The notes: a model not told the origin generated them from the letters alone. A stretch of 64,000 bases of DNA from Paenibacillus spongiae (GCF_024734895.1 NZ_CP091430.1:5040501-5104500), one strand, 5' to 3'; counted from the stretch's first letter, positions 26,258-34,366 are shown. A program made the numbers and translations.

Positions 26258-27276
26258 AAAGTTTAATTGTCGTTCACCCTTCATTTGATCGTACCTGGCC
26301 GTATGCGGCCGACCGGTTTCAACAGCAGCTGCAGAAGGATGGAGATGCCGTTCTCATCCGGCTCGACCCTCATTCCACCCAGAAGCTTGGCGATGTAGCC
26401 GACAACCCGGAATCCGTCGTTCGGCTGGTCCTGCTGCAGGTACCCGCGACCTTGGATTGCTTGAACGGGTTCACTGCGCTTGAGGAGGCCGTCATCCTTC
26501 CAGGAGGGTATGAATTCACGCCTACGGCCGAGCTGGTCGAATCGCTGAAGCAGCGGAATGTCCGCCTATACTCCCATCCGTCTGAAGGCTTCTGGGGGCA
26601 ATCGGTCAGCGAGTTTGCGCTCGCGCTCACCTTATGCGGCTTGAGGCGGATCCCGCAAACGCATCACGAGATGATTACGAGCCACCAGCCATGGTCGTAT
26701 TCGCCGCCTGACGGCATTGGCAGGCCCGGCGCGCGCGGTGAACAATTCGGAGATGACCCGCGGTTCACGAACGGTACTGTAGAAGGCAAGCGGATCCGGA
26801 TCGTCGGTGCCGGCAACATCGCCAGCCGCTATGCCAGCTTTGTCAATATGCTGGGCGCAGATGTGGCAGCCTGGGATCCATTCGCGACCGAGCCTTCCTT
26901 CCATAGAGCCGGATCGCGGAAAGAATGGCATCTGGACCGGCTGGTACAGGACGCGGAAATCTTCGTTCCGATGGTGCCTTTGACCGAGAAGACCCGGGGA
27001 CTTGTAACCGCCGAGCATATTCGGGCGCTTCCGACGGGAACGCTGGTCGTTCTCGCAACCCGTGCGGATATTTGCGATATGACCGAATTGCGCAGACGCG
27101 TGCTGGCCGATGAATTGAGTCTGGCTGCCGATGTTTTCGATATCGAGCCTTTGCCGCTTAATGATCCGCTGCTGGGACGGGATAACGTCGTGCACACGCC
27201 GCATAATGCCGGACGCACGAAGGAAGCCAACTATCTGTTCGCAGATAAGCTGATCGATCAATTTCTGCCTCGGTAG
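26254..27276 (+). CDS. D-isomer-specific 2-hydroxyacid dehydrogenase family protein
   Basis: A 340-residue NAD-dependent reductase. The nucleotide-binding domain starts VEGKRIRIVGAGNIASRY and ends with LVVLATRADICD and DVFDIEPLPLNDPL, with HTPHNAGRTKEA bearing the catalytic-type histidine. The usual GxGxxG is GAGNIA, so the third glycine is replaced by alanine. It likely reduces a keto acid derived from the same sugar as its operon partners. Its start overlaps the previous stop by four bases. Confidence 0.88.
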   Translation: MKSLIVVHPSFDRTWPYAADRFQQQLQKDGDAVLIRLDPHSTQKLGDVADNPESVVRLVLLQVPATLDCLNGFTALEEAVILPGGYEFTPTAELVESLKQRNVRLYSHPSEGFWGQSVSEFALALTLCGLRRIPQTHHEMITSHQPWSYSPPDGIGRPGARGEQFGDDPRFTNGTVEGKRIRIVGAGNIASRYASFVNMLGADVAAWDPFATEPSFHRAGSRKEWHLDRLVQDAEIFVPMVPLTEKTRGLVTAEHIRALPTGTLVVLATRADICDMTELRRRVLADELSLAADVFDIEPLPLNDPLLGRDNVVHTPHNAGRTKEANYLFADKLIDQFLPR

Positions 27277-27330
27277 TTTGAACGAAAAGCTGGAACAATA
27301 ACCGTAATGTTCTACGTGCATAGGACGAAT

Positions 27331-27362
27331 AAAAAAGGAGGCGCCCCGTTGGCGCCTCCTTT
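27331..27362. terminator. Bidirectional terminator between convergent genes
   Basis: AAAGGAGGCGCC (27334-27345) and GGCGCCTCCTTT (27351-27362) form a perfect 12-bp stem with a five-base loop. The minus-strand side has six T, the plus-strand side three. It ends both the hydroxyacid dehydrogenase operon and the GntR gene. Confidence 0.93.
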
Positions 27363-27398
27363 CGCATGTATGACCAGAATGAAACGACGCTGAACCTG

Positions 27399-28076
27399 TC
27401 AGTCTTCCAACGTCTTGCTGATCCGATCCGTAATAATATTGCGGGCGATCGTAATATGTTCACGCAATTCATCCAAACACTTTGGATTCCTTTGGATAAT
27501 GAGATCCACGATTCTGCGGTGATCTTCATAAAATTCCGTGAAGCTGTCTTTTGTCATGTTCGTAATTTCCAGAACGGCTTGAAGAATATTCGCCATCGTA
27601 TTCCAAGCAACGAGAAGAGGCTGGTTTCCTGACATAATCAACAGGCTTCGATGAAACTGAATATCGAGCTGCGAAGTCAGCCCGCTCGTTATTTCCGTCT
27701 TCTCGTTCATGAGCTGTTCGAACTGTTCCATCATATCGAAGATCGGACGGTAATGAAAGGTCGGACTAGCCAGCAAAGTCTCGACGGCCTGAAGCTCCAG
27801 CGTTAACCGAAGGTTGAATAAATCGGTGCAGTACCGCGTCGAGAAGCCGACGACTTCCGTTCCGCCATTGGACAGGCTCAGCACAAGCCCTTCCTGCGAC
27901 AGCAATTGGAGCGAGGTCCGAACGGGCGCACGGCTTATCCCCATTTGCTCGGCAATCTTCGACTCGATCAGTCGGGTACCCCGCTTATATTTGCCTAGTA
28001 TGATATCGGTCCGCAATTTCTTGACGATATCTTTCGTGTACATCGTTCTGGCCAAAGGATCGTCGTACTTTGTCAT
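27399..28076 (-). CDS. GntR-family regulator, FCD (FadR) subfamily
   Basis: A 225-residue repressor. The N-terminal winged helix is residues about 10-75 (LIESKIAEQMGISRAPVRTSLQLL), followed by an all-helical FCD ligand domain whose metal-binding residues D/H/H could lie in DIQFHRSLL and DHRRIVDLI and EHITIAR. FCD regulators usually bind hexuronates or organic acids. ATG 28076 has GGGGAGG seven bases upstream; the longer frame starting at 28148 runs into the promoter. A promoter and a palindromic site lie directly upstream. The same half-site pattern occurs before the PhyH gene at 29069. Confidence 0.93.
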   Translation of the reverse strand: MTKYDDPLARTMYTKDIVKKLRTDIILGKYKRGTRLIESKIAEQMGISRAPVRTSLQLLSQEGLVLSLSNGGTEVVGFSTRYCTDLFNLRLTLELQAVETLLASPTFHYRPIFDMMEQFEQLMNEKTEITSGLTSQLDIQFHRSLLIMSGNQPLLVAWNTMANILQAVLEITNMTKDSFTEFYEDHRRIVDLIIQRNPKCLDELREHITIARNIITDRISKTLED

Positions 28077-28128
28077 TCGTCTGCCTCCCCTGCCATAAGT
28101 CAGCTGCCTATACGCACTTATCCAAATA

Positions 28129-28189
28129 ATTTTATCAGTTATCGCCAAATAGTGTCAACAATAGAAGCGGCTTGGATGTATGAATACAA
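28129..28189 (-). promoter_or_regulatory. Promoter of the GntR/FCD gene with upstream palindrome
   Basis: On the minus strand TTGACA (28158-28153) and TAAAAT (28134-28129) are 18 bases apart. Upstream lies TTGTATTCATACAT (28189-28176), an imperfect palindrome with GTAT/ATAC half-sites like those bound by FCD regulators. Autoregulation is inferred. Confidence 0.65.
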
Positions 28190-28190
28190 C

Positions 28191-28223
28191 GAACCCCCTC
28201 CTTATAACTTTAGAAGGGGGTAT
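28191..28223 (-). terminator. Weak hairpin after the second PhyH gene
   Basis: ACCCCCT and AGGGGGT pair across a loop of about 15 bases that contains partial inner pairing. There is no T-run on the minus strand, so termination may be poor. Confidence 0.4.
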
Positions 28224-28247
28224 CCGATCAGGTGAGGCTAGCTTCGA

Positions 28248-29069
28248 TTAGCCGCGGGCAGGCTCGGGCATCGTTTCACGCATCCTGGCGCTCAGTTCAG
28301 CCAGATGACCGTCATTGGCCATAACCTGTTCGAGATGGACCATCCGGCTTGGCGATGCGGTATTCATCATGATGTCGGTAAAGGCCCGGTCGATCCAGAA
28401 GCGTGCCGCTCCGGAGATATAATCGCGAAGCTCCTGCAGATCCTCTTCCCGGTAGCGCTCACATAAATTCATCGTAAACATTCTGCGGTTCGGACCGCCA
28501 TTGAACGCAGCATGGAATGTATTGTGGTCGAACACGAGGAGATCGCCCGGCGTCACATCCAATGTTACCGACGGTACCTGGCTGCCCGTGATTCCCCACA
28601 GCTCGCTGCTTTTGCGCATTTTCTCGGTCAAATCCTTGCCGTACTGGTCATCCAGCCGGTGACTGCCCGGAATAACACGGAGCGCGCCCGAGTTGCCGCC
28701 CAGTTGATCCAGGTAGAACGCAATTTTGATATGCCTGTATTTATGATGATAGCCGTCGCGATGCCAGCCGGTTTCGCCTGAATAATAATTACCGTCGCTT
28801 CCCATGTAGTTGAAATCGTCGCCAACCAGAGTTTGGCCAATCGCTTTGATTCTCGGATCGTCCAATAACGTGTTCATCTTCTCACGCTGATCGATAAAAC
28901 GCGCTATACAAGTACGCTGCGTTCCGTCATGCGGCTTAATTCCTTCGTAATCGGGAAATGTCTTCGTAAACTCGTCTGTAATCCAATCGACACTGTCGGC
29001 CAGCAGCTGCGGAAATTTAATAAATCCGAATGTTTCAAAAAAATCAATCTGGGCTTCGGTCAAACGCAT
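28248..29069 (-). CDS. Phytanoyl-CoA dioxygenase (PhyH) family protein, second copy
   Basis: A 273-residue non-haem iron, 2-oxoglutarate-dependent oxygenase. H103 and D105 in GWHRDGYHH and H186 in NTFHAAFN form the metal triad, with arginines in GGPNRRMFTM able to bind 2-oxoglutarate. It differs strongly from the copy at 2949-3899. ATG 29069 follows GGGAGAG by seven bases. It has its own sigma-A promoter with a palindrome nearby that matches the one before the GntR gene, so it is the likely target of that regulator. Substrate unknown. Confidence 0.88.
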   Translation of the reverse strand: MRLTEAQIDFFETFGFIKFPQLLADSVDWITDEFTKTFPDYEGIKPHDGTQRTCIARFIDQREKMNTLLDDPRIKAIGQTLVGDDFNYMGSDGNYYSGETGWHRDGYHHKYRHIKIAFYLDQLGGNSGALRVIPGSHRLDDQYGKDLTEKMRKSSELWGITGSQVPSVTLDVTPGDLLVFDHNTFHAAFNGGPNRRMFTMNLCERYREEDLQELRDYISGAARFWIDRAFTDIMMNTASPSRMVHLEQVMANDGHLAELSARMRETMPEPARG

Positions 29070-29230
29070 GCAAACACTCTCCCTATAATTTGGATTGGAA
29101 TAAGATGCGCTTCCTTCAGCCAGGACCATCCATGCCGCTCAAATGTACCAGCCTCTTAACGGTATCGCAAGCGGCGTCAAGCGTCAAACCGCGAGCAAAT
29201 ACGGGATGAAAGCGCTCCAATATCAACTAG

Positions 29231-29283
29231 AATATAAATCAGTCATGATTGAATGTCAACTAAATTTATTAATTGTATACATT
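29231..29283 (-). promoter_or_regulatory. Promoter of the second PhyH gene with TGTATACA palindrome
   Basis: On the minus strand TTGACA (29259-29254) and TATATT (29236-29231) are exactly 17 bases apart. AATGTATACAATT (29283-29271), centred on the palindrome TGTATACA, lies about 11 bases upstream of the -35. Its placement matches that of the site before the GntR gene. Confidence 0.75.
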
Positions 29284-29386
29284 ATTTCGAGACTCTATGC
29301 ATTTTGACATGAAGACATTCATTTTTTGCATAGCGGTTACAAAGATCATTCACTGCGACAAAGCAAGCACGCGGTAAAACATGGGC

Positions 29387-29415
29387 TTGACGAAACCGGA
29401 TCAACGGTTTAAGAT
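29387..29415 (+). promoter_or_regulatory. Promoter of the T-box-controlled aromatic gene
   Basis: TTGACG (29387-29392) and TAAGAT (29410-29415) are 17 bases apart, just upstream of the T-box leader. Transcription would begin near 29422. Confidence 0.7.
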
Positions 29416-29421
29416 GAGTCT

Positions 29422-29706
29422 CAATCAAATGTATTTAAAGCGATGACGGAAAGAGTAAGCAGGGATTGCCGCTAACAGGAACGGAGTGCCATCGACTGAG
29501 AGCACCCGAGCAGACACCCCCGCCGAAGTTCACTCCCGAGCCGGTCCCAAACGGCTGCCCCCTGCGGGCAACCCCGAAGGATACCCGTATCCCCTGCGTT
29601 AAAGGGCAAAGTGAGAGATCGGTTCCTTGCCCCATAGGCCAAGGCGCAGATGTCTAATTAGGGTGGTACCACGGCTCCTCGTCCCTTGCGGCGAGGGGTC
29701 TTTTTT
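29422..29706 (+). ncRNA. T-box riboswitch leader, probably sensing uncharged tRNA-Phe
   Basis: The conserved T-box AGGGTGGTACCACG is at 29660-29673. It is followed by a terminator stem with a T-run at 29701-29706. In Stem I, AGTA (5' side) and GAA (29525-29527) form the specifier-loop motif, and the next triplet in place is TTC at 29529-29531 followed by A, which reads as a phenylalanine codon. When tRNA is uncharged, the antiterminator forms and the aromatic synthesis gene is read. The specifier call is by eye; the frame could be argued otherwise. Confidence 0.9.
29675..29706 (+). terminator. T-box terminator hairpin
   Basis: CTCCTCG pairs with CGAGGGG around a ten-base loop, followed by TCTTTTTT. 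The 5' arm overlaps bases that would pair in the alternative antiterminator with the T-box. Confidence 0.85.
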
Positions 29707-29751
29707 GTTTTTCAACATCACTACAAACAGAACGAAAAGGAGTGGAAGGCT

Positions 29752-30840
29752 ATGAGCCAAGGAACTTTGGAACAGCTTAGAGGAAAACTGGACGTCATCA
29801 ATATGCAGCTGCTGGAACTGCTGTCGGAACGGGCGGCTATTGCCCAGCAAATTGGACATGAAAAAGAAAAACAGGGTGTGCCGAAGTTTGATCCTGTCCG
29901 CGAGCAGCGCATGCTTGAGGAATTGGCAGCCCGCAATTCCGGACCGTTCGATGACAATACGATTCGTCAGCTGTTCAAGCAAATTTTTCAAGCATCCTTG
30001 AACCTGCAGCAAACGGACGTCAAGAAGCAGCTGCTTGTCAGCCGTAAGAGACAGAAGGAAGATACGGTTGTTCAGCTTGGAGAGGCTAGCGTCGGAGGCG
30101 GCAAGCCGATGATGGTCGCCGGACCATGTTCGGTCGAGAGCTACGAGCAGGTGCGCCAAGTCGCTGCGGCGCTGAAGCAGGCAGGCGTAACGGTCATGCG
30201 CGGAGGCGCCTTCAAGCCCCGTACATCCCCTTATGATTTTCAGGGTCTCGGAATCGAGGGCTTGAAAATCTTGAAGGAAGTCGCCGATGAATTCGGCTTG
30301 AAAACCATCAGTGAAATCGTCGATCCCGCCCATATCGAGCTTGCGTGCGATTATATCGACGTTATTCAAATCGGCGCGCGGAACATGCAAAATTTCGAGC
30401 TGCTGAAGGCAGCCGGCGATGTACGCACCCCTATTCTGCTTAAGCGCGGATTGGCGGCCACCATCGACGAATTCCTGCATGCAGCGGAGTACATCGTGTC
30501 GCGCGGGAACACACAGGTCATGCTGATCGAACGCGGTATCCGCACCTACGAGAAAGCAACGCGAAATACGCTTGATATTTCCGCCGTGCCGATCTTGAAG
30601 CAGGAGAGCCATCTGCCTGTTCTCGTGGATGTCACCCATTCGACGGGTCGCAAAGATATACTCGCCCCTTGCGCCAAAGCCGCTCTTGCCGCAGGCGCGG
30701 ACGGCATTATGGTAGAGGTTCATCCGAATCCTGCAGTCGCCTTGTCGGATGCGGCCCAACAGCTGAATATCGAAGAATTCAACCGCTTCTATAACGAAGT
30801 GCAGCAATCCGGATTATTCCATTCGCTTTCGGTAAGATAA
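29752..30840 (+). CDS. aroA: Bifunctional chorismate mutase / 3-deoxy-7-phosphoheptulonate synthase
   Basis: A 362-residue enzyme of aromatic amino-acid synthesis. Residues 1-90 are an AroQ-type helical chorismate mutase ([20 protein letters not shown]) that also serves as a feedback sensor in this family. Residues about 100-355 are a type I-beta DAHP synthase ([43 protein letters not shown]), which joins PEP and erythrose 4-phosphate. ATG 29752 has AAAGGAG nine bases upstream; the longer frame is inside the leader. The gene stands alone between a T-box and a strong terminator. In B. subtilis the equivalent is called aroA (aroA(G)). Confidence 0.95.
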   Translation: MSQGTLEQLRGKLDVINMQLLELLSERAAIAQQIGHEKEKQGVPKFDPVREQRMLEELAARNSGPFDDNTIRQLFKQIFQASLNLQQTDVKKQLLVSRKRQKEDTVVQLGEASVGGGKPMMVAGPCSVESYEQVRQVAAALKQAGVTVMRGGAFKPRTSPYDFQGLGIEGLKILKEVADEFGLKTISEIVDPAHIELACDYIDVIQIGARNMQNFELLKAAGDVRTPILLKRGLAATIDEFLHAAEYIVSRGNTQVMLIERGIRTYEKATRNTLDISAVPILKQESHLPVLVDVTHSTGRKDILAPCAKAALAAGADGIMVEVHPNPAVALSDAAQQLNIEEFNRFYNEVQQSGLFHSLSVR

Positions 30841-30873
30841 CTGAAACTGAATCAACCTGAGCATCAGTTTAAT

Positions 30874-30911
30874 ACCAAGAAGGCCTCCACAATTAGGGAG
30901 GCCTTCTTGGT
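30874..30911 (+). terminator. Terminator after the DAHP synthase gene
   Basis: ACCAAGAAGGCCTCC (30874-30888) pairs perfectly with GGAGGCCTTCTTGGT (30897-30911), a 15-bp stem with an eight-base loop. The T content after it is low, but the stem is very stable. Confidence 0.85.
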
Positions 30912-30999
30912 TAACTATTTTGAACGATCGGATTCAATCCGCCTGCCCGGCGGCCTCTACTCCAACCCCTCTATTTCATTGATCTACCTGAATGCCGCT

Positions 31000-31257
31000 T
31001 TAGCCTTGCGTCGTGATCGTGATGGTCTTTGTAGTCGGATCACACTTGACATCGGCCCCTAGCGACTCGCTGATGAAGCGCAGCGGGACCATCGTGTGCG
31101 TGTTGACCAGCTGGGCGGCAGCCCCGAGCGTGATCTCCTGGTTATTCTTCTTCGCCCGTACACTGCCGAGCTTCAATTGGATCGTCGTGTCCGCCTTCTT
31201 GGCCGTAATGGAGCTGTCCTTCGGATTCCATACGACCGTCGCCCCGAGCCATAGCAC
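31000..31257 (-). pseudogene. Stalk-domain (copper amine oxidase N-domain-like) fragment
   Basis: About 85 codons matching the C-terminal part of a stalk domain: LGATVVWNPKDSSITAKK and MVPLRFISESLGADVKCD are the repeating elements of that fold. There is no signal peptide, and the only start is a GTG without a proper ribosome site; a stop lies shortly upstream in frame. Intact family members are secreted proteins with a full domain of about 120 residues plus other modules. This is therefore most likely the tail of a decayed gene. No terminator is visible directly after it. Confidence 0.7.
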
Positions 31258-31480
31258 CTTCCTAATTTTTACAATTGATACTTTATTCCCATCGAAAGGC
31301 TGAATACGAACGGAAGGCTCTAGGTCTATTTATCGAGTAATCCCTCCCAAGTCTATAGCGCAGCGCTTGAGCCCCCTGGCAAAAAGAATCCCTTAATCTA
31401 TCGTTCGGAAGGATTATTCGTACACCGACCGCTGCCTGGATACTCCACCGTCACTTCGTTCGCTTCATTCCATTGGCACA

Positions 31481-31528
31481 AAAAAAGGAACGTTCCCGAG
31501 CAAGCAAGCTGCTCACAAAGAACGTTCC
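31481..31528 (-). terminator. Terminator of the MarR-MFS operon
   Basis: GGAACGTTC (31487-31495) pairs with GAACGTTCC (31520-31528), and the inside contains a second stem GAGCA/TGCTC. Seven T follow on the minus strand. It lies nine bases after the MFS stop. Confidence 0.92.
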
Positions 31529-31536
31529 ATTTTCCA

Positions 31537-32925
31537 TTAGCTTCTCCGTGTCTTGATCCGGAAAGCAACCGTAAAGCTTAAAAGAAGGAATATCAGCTGA
31601 ATCGATATTGCCAGCATGATCCCGGTATAGATGCCCCAATCTAACGATTCGCTGATGGCGATGAGCGCGCCCCCTATACCGATGCCGAGACCGGGTCCGA
31701 ACGCATCAATAAACTGAATGTTCGACGAAACCTCGCCTTCCTTGCCGTGGCTTGCATGCTGCAGGGCAATCGCGCCCGTCGTTGGATTCGCGAAGCCGAT
31801 TCCGAAGCCTGCGAGTACCTGAGACATTGCCCCGAGCATAATCCCGCCGCCTGACCACCCGACGGTCGCAAGGACCATTACGATTCCGATGATCATAATC
31901 CCAATTCCGACGATAACCCGCTTCTCCCTGCCGCTGCCGCCGTCCTTCTCATCCAGCTTCGACTGCAGCCAAGCTGCGAACGACCAGGCAAGCGAACCTG
32001 CCGCGACGATTAAGCCCGCAATATCCGCCGTATAGCCCTTTAATTCCGTGAAGGCCAACACCACATAGCTTTCAGCAGCAATATAGCAGGCAAAATATAA
32101 GCCTCTTGTAATGATCGTCGCCGCTAATCCCCTCTTCACGCGGAAGCTGCCTTCCGGGAGAAGGTGCCTTAACGGACGAAGCATGAGAATCATCCCGACG
32201 ATGGCGAGGGCAATCCCTTTCCATTCCGTAATCGCTCCCAAACCGGTCAGCAGCAGCCCTGTTCCGGCCGCCAGCAGAATCGCGTACAGCTCGGTTTTGC
32301 CGCCCTTCCGGGCAGGAGTCCGCTTGCTCGTCTGAATACTGCGGAATGAAGGCAGCGTCAATAAAACAGCCAAACCGATCAACGGAAGAACAAACCAGAA
32401 CACAAACCGCCATGATATGAACTCGGCTAACAATCCGGCTATATAAGGACCGATTAATGCAGGCAAAATATAAGCGCTAGAGAATGCAGCCAAAATCTTC
32501 GTTCTGATCTTATCCGGATAGCTGAGCGTAATACTATAGTAGACACAGGTAATAATGGAGCCTGCTCCGAACCCCTGAAACGCCCGGCCGACAATCAACA
32601 TCAGCATATTAAAGGATAATGCCGCGATTACGATTCCTACTACAAAGATGGCGATCGCCCAAATGAAAGGCTGCACGACGCCGCGCTTGTCGACTTGTTT
32701 GCCCATAACCATCGTCCCGATGATTTGCGCGAGCATGAAGGCGGTGAAAATCCAGCCATAGAGCTGGATTCCGTTCAATTGCTGCGCTAGCTTGGGAGCG
32801 ATTGTCGTGACGGCCAGCCCTTCGAATGCGACGGTTGTTACGGCAAGTATGATTCCGATTGTCAAAGCCCGGTAAGGCGCGTCGAATATGCTCTCCTTGG
32901 GTATGCTTATTGTCGTCGTTTTCAT
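31537..32925 (-). CDS. MFS multidrug-type efflux transporter (DHA2-like)
   Basis: A 462-residue membrane protein with about 12-14 hydrophobic segments. It starts APYRALTIGIILAVTTVAFEG and has the loop motif MGKQVDKRGVVQP between segments 2 and 3, a variant of MFS motif A, plus FQGFGAGSIITC with the motif C-like glycines nearby. Such proteins export drugs or toxic compounds with proton antiport. It follows a MarR-type repressor by 30 bases on the same strand and ends at a strong terminator. The repressor ligand is probably also the exported compound. Confidence 0.9.
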   Translation of the reverse strand: MKTTTISIPKESIFDAPYRALTIGIILAVTTVAFEGLAVTTIAPKLAQQLNGIQLYGWIFTAFMLAQIIGTMVMGKQVDKRGVVQPFIWAIAIFVVGIVIAALSFNMLMLIVGRAFQGFGAGSIITCVYYSITLSYPDKIRTKILAAFSSAYILPALIGPYIAGLLAEFISWRFVFWFVLPLIGLAVLLTLPSFRSIQTSKRTPARKGGKTELYAILLAAGTGLLLTGLGAITEWKGIALAIVGMILMLRPLRHLLPEGSFRVKRGLAATIITRGLYFACYIAAESYVVLAFTELKGYTADIAGLIVAAGSLAWSFAAWLQSKLDEKDGGSGREKRVIVGIGIMIIGIVMVLATVGWSGGGIMLGAMSQVLAGFGIGFANPTTGAIALQHASHGKEGEVSSNIQFIDAFGPGLGIGIGGALIAISESLDWGIYTGIMLAISIQLIFLLLSFTVAFRIKTRRS

Positions 32926-32955
32926 GATGTACCTGCACTTTCTCTCGTTCCTGAT

Positions 32956-33381
32956 TTATAAATCTTTGACATTGTCGTGAATGATGGACAAGGTCCTTCT
33001 GAACTGGTCGACTTCCTCTTCAGTCAAGCCTGCGATCGTCCGTTGATACGCCTGTATCGAGATCTCCAGAATATCGTCCTTGACCGCATGGCCCTTATCC
33101 GTCAGATACACCCGAAGCGCTCTCCGGTCCGTCTCATGAATCTGACGTTGGATGAACCCTTTATTCTCCAGCTTGAAGAGCATTCGCGCGACGTTGGTCT
33201 GATCCTTGTAGAGTCGTTCCGCGAGCTCTTTTTGCGTGATGCCTTCATGATCCCACAGCACAACCAGAATCTCCCACTGATCGATCGTAATATCGAAGGG
33301 ATTGACCGTCTTTTGATAATAATTCGATAGCTTCAGATCTGCCCGATGGACAAGAACACCGATATACTTGTCTAGTTCCAA
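32956..33381 (-). CDS. MarR-family transcriptional regulator
   Basis: A 141-residue dimeric winged-helix repressor. The recognition region is EGITQKELAERLYKDQTNVARML, and the beta wing contains RQIHETDRRALRVYLTDKG. The start is a TTG at 33381 with GGAGG six bases upstream. A consensus promoter and a perfect palindrome immediately upstream point to autorepression. It likely controls the MFS gene that follows. Confidence 0.95.
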   Translation of the reverse strand: MELDKYIGVLVHRADLKLSNYYQKTVNPFDITIDQWEILVVLWDHEGITQKELAERLYKDQTNVARMLFKLENKGFIQRQIHETDRRALRVYLTDKGHAVKDDILEISIQAYQRTIAGLTEEEVDQFRRTLSIIHDNVKDL

Positions 33382-33403
33382 GTTCAGCCTCCATTTTACT
33401 TGA

Positions 33404-33454
33404 CATAGCGATAATTGCTATGACTATTATATGGATAGACTCCTATACTGTCAA
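33404..33454 (-). promoter_or_regulatory. Consensus sigma-A promoter and MarR operator
   Basis: On the minus strand TTGACA (33454-33449) and TATAAT (33431-33426) are perfect hexamers 17 bases apart. CATAGC and GCTATG (33404-33422) form a perfect inverted repeat with a seven-base centre, directly downstream of the -10 and over the expected transcription start. Bound repressor would block initiation. Confidence 0.88.
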
Positions 33455-33647
33455 TAACTTGAGACCTTCACAGTTTTCTGGATAAGGGGTTCAGCATGAG
33501 ATGGATAAACAACACAAAGATGCACGCATTGAATCGCTGAGGCGGATCATTAATGGTCAGCGTTGAACGATCGGGCAGGATAATTGAGAAAAGATACCGA
33601 ATTATGACAAGAATATATTTGAAAAGTAGGGGGGGTACATCTGGATC

Positions 33648-34064
33648 ATGCAAGGATATAACGTTCTTATGATATACAATAAAGATATGACTCGGCTGCT
33701 TATGTGCAAACGTTTAAAGAATCCCTATAAAGGATTAAATAATCTGATTGGCGGAAAAATCGAGAGCGGTGAATCGGGGATTGAAGCCGCATATAGAGAA
33801 TTATTTGAGGAAAGCAGCATATCCAAAGACGACGTTACTTTGCATCATCTAATGGATTTTAAATATTATGTTCAGAGCTGTTATGTTGAAGTTTATGTGG
33901 GTAAGTTGAAGGGTGACGCGGTAATCTCCGGGGATGAAAATGAATTATTCTGGTCTGATCTGAATCAAGACTTTTTTGATATGAGTCAATTTGCTGGCGA
34001 AGGAAATATCGGTCATATGATTGAACAAGTAAAAATGAGCAAAAGTTTATTTCTTGCTGACTAA
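33648..34064 (+). CDS. Nudix hydrolase
   Basis: A 138-residue pyrophosphohydrolase. The Nudix box runs GKIESGES...AAYRELFEESS, with G, RE and EE residues in the right spacing; the last position has S where G is typical. It may sanitise or degrade a nucleoside diphosphate derivative. ATG 33648 has a GGGGGGG tract about 13 bases upstream; ATG 33669 is an alternative. The gene is visibly richer in A and T than its neighbours and stands alone on the plus strand, which hints at recent acquisition. Confidence 0.88.
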   Translation: MQGYNVLMIYNKDMTRLLMCKRLKNPYKGLNNLIGGKIESGESGIEAAYRELFEESSISKDDVTLHHLMDFKYYVQSCYVEVYVGKLKGDAVISGDENELFWSDLNQDFFDMSQFAGEGNIGHMIEQVKMSKSLFLAD

Positions 34065-34087
34065 ATGAATACGGTACGATACCGCCA

Positions 34088-34120
34088 CGAGGCTGCCGCA
34101 GAGACGCTGCGGCAGCCTCG
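34088..34120 (+). terminator. Terminator after the Nudix gene
   Basis: CGAGGCTGCCGCAG (34088-34101) pairs perfectly with CTGCGGCAGCCTCG (34107-34120) around AGACG. A short T-run (TTTT) follows nine bases later. Confidence 0.75.
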
Positions 34121-34238
34121 CTGCGTTTTCGGGAGCTGATCCGTTACGAGCAAAAAAGCTTTCATCCGGGCAAAGAGGAGACTCGTATCATTTATTGACT
34201 TCTGACGAGTACGCGTTTCGCTGGTGCGGACCCGTGCC

Positions 34239-34336
34239 ACGGAGGCTGTAAGACCTTAAAACGGACTTACAGCTCCTTCCTCCGACTGCGGGCGCCGCTG
34301 TAACGCCCTTTTTCGATCTTACAGCCCCTTTTTGCC
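34239..34336. repeat. Two small hairpins built on a CTTACAG motif
   Basis: GGCTGTAAG pairs with CTTACAGC in the first hairpin. In the second, GCTGTAA pairs with TTACAGC across a T-rich loop. They lie about 60 bases apart in a gene-free stretch. Such CTGTAAG hairpins look like a small dispersed repeat, but only this locus is in the window. Confidence 0.5.
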
Positions 34337-34366
34337 AATGGCGATATAAACTCTGCAGAAATTAAA

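Noticed and set aside
29599..30807. Minus-strand ORF of about 400 codons opposite the DAHP synthase gene
   Set aside because: It runs antisense through the T-box and a clear enzyme gene and shows low-complexity shadow composition.
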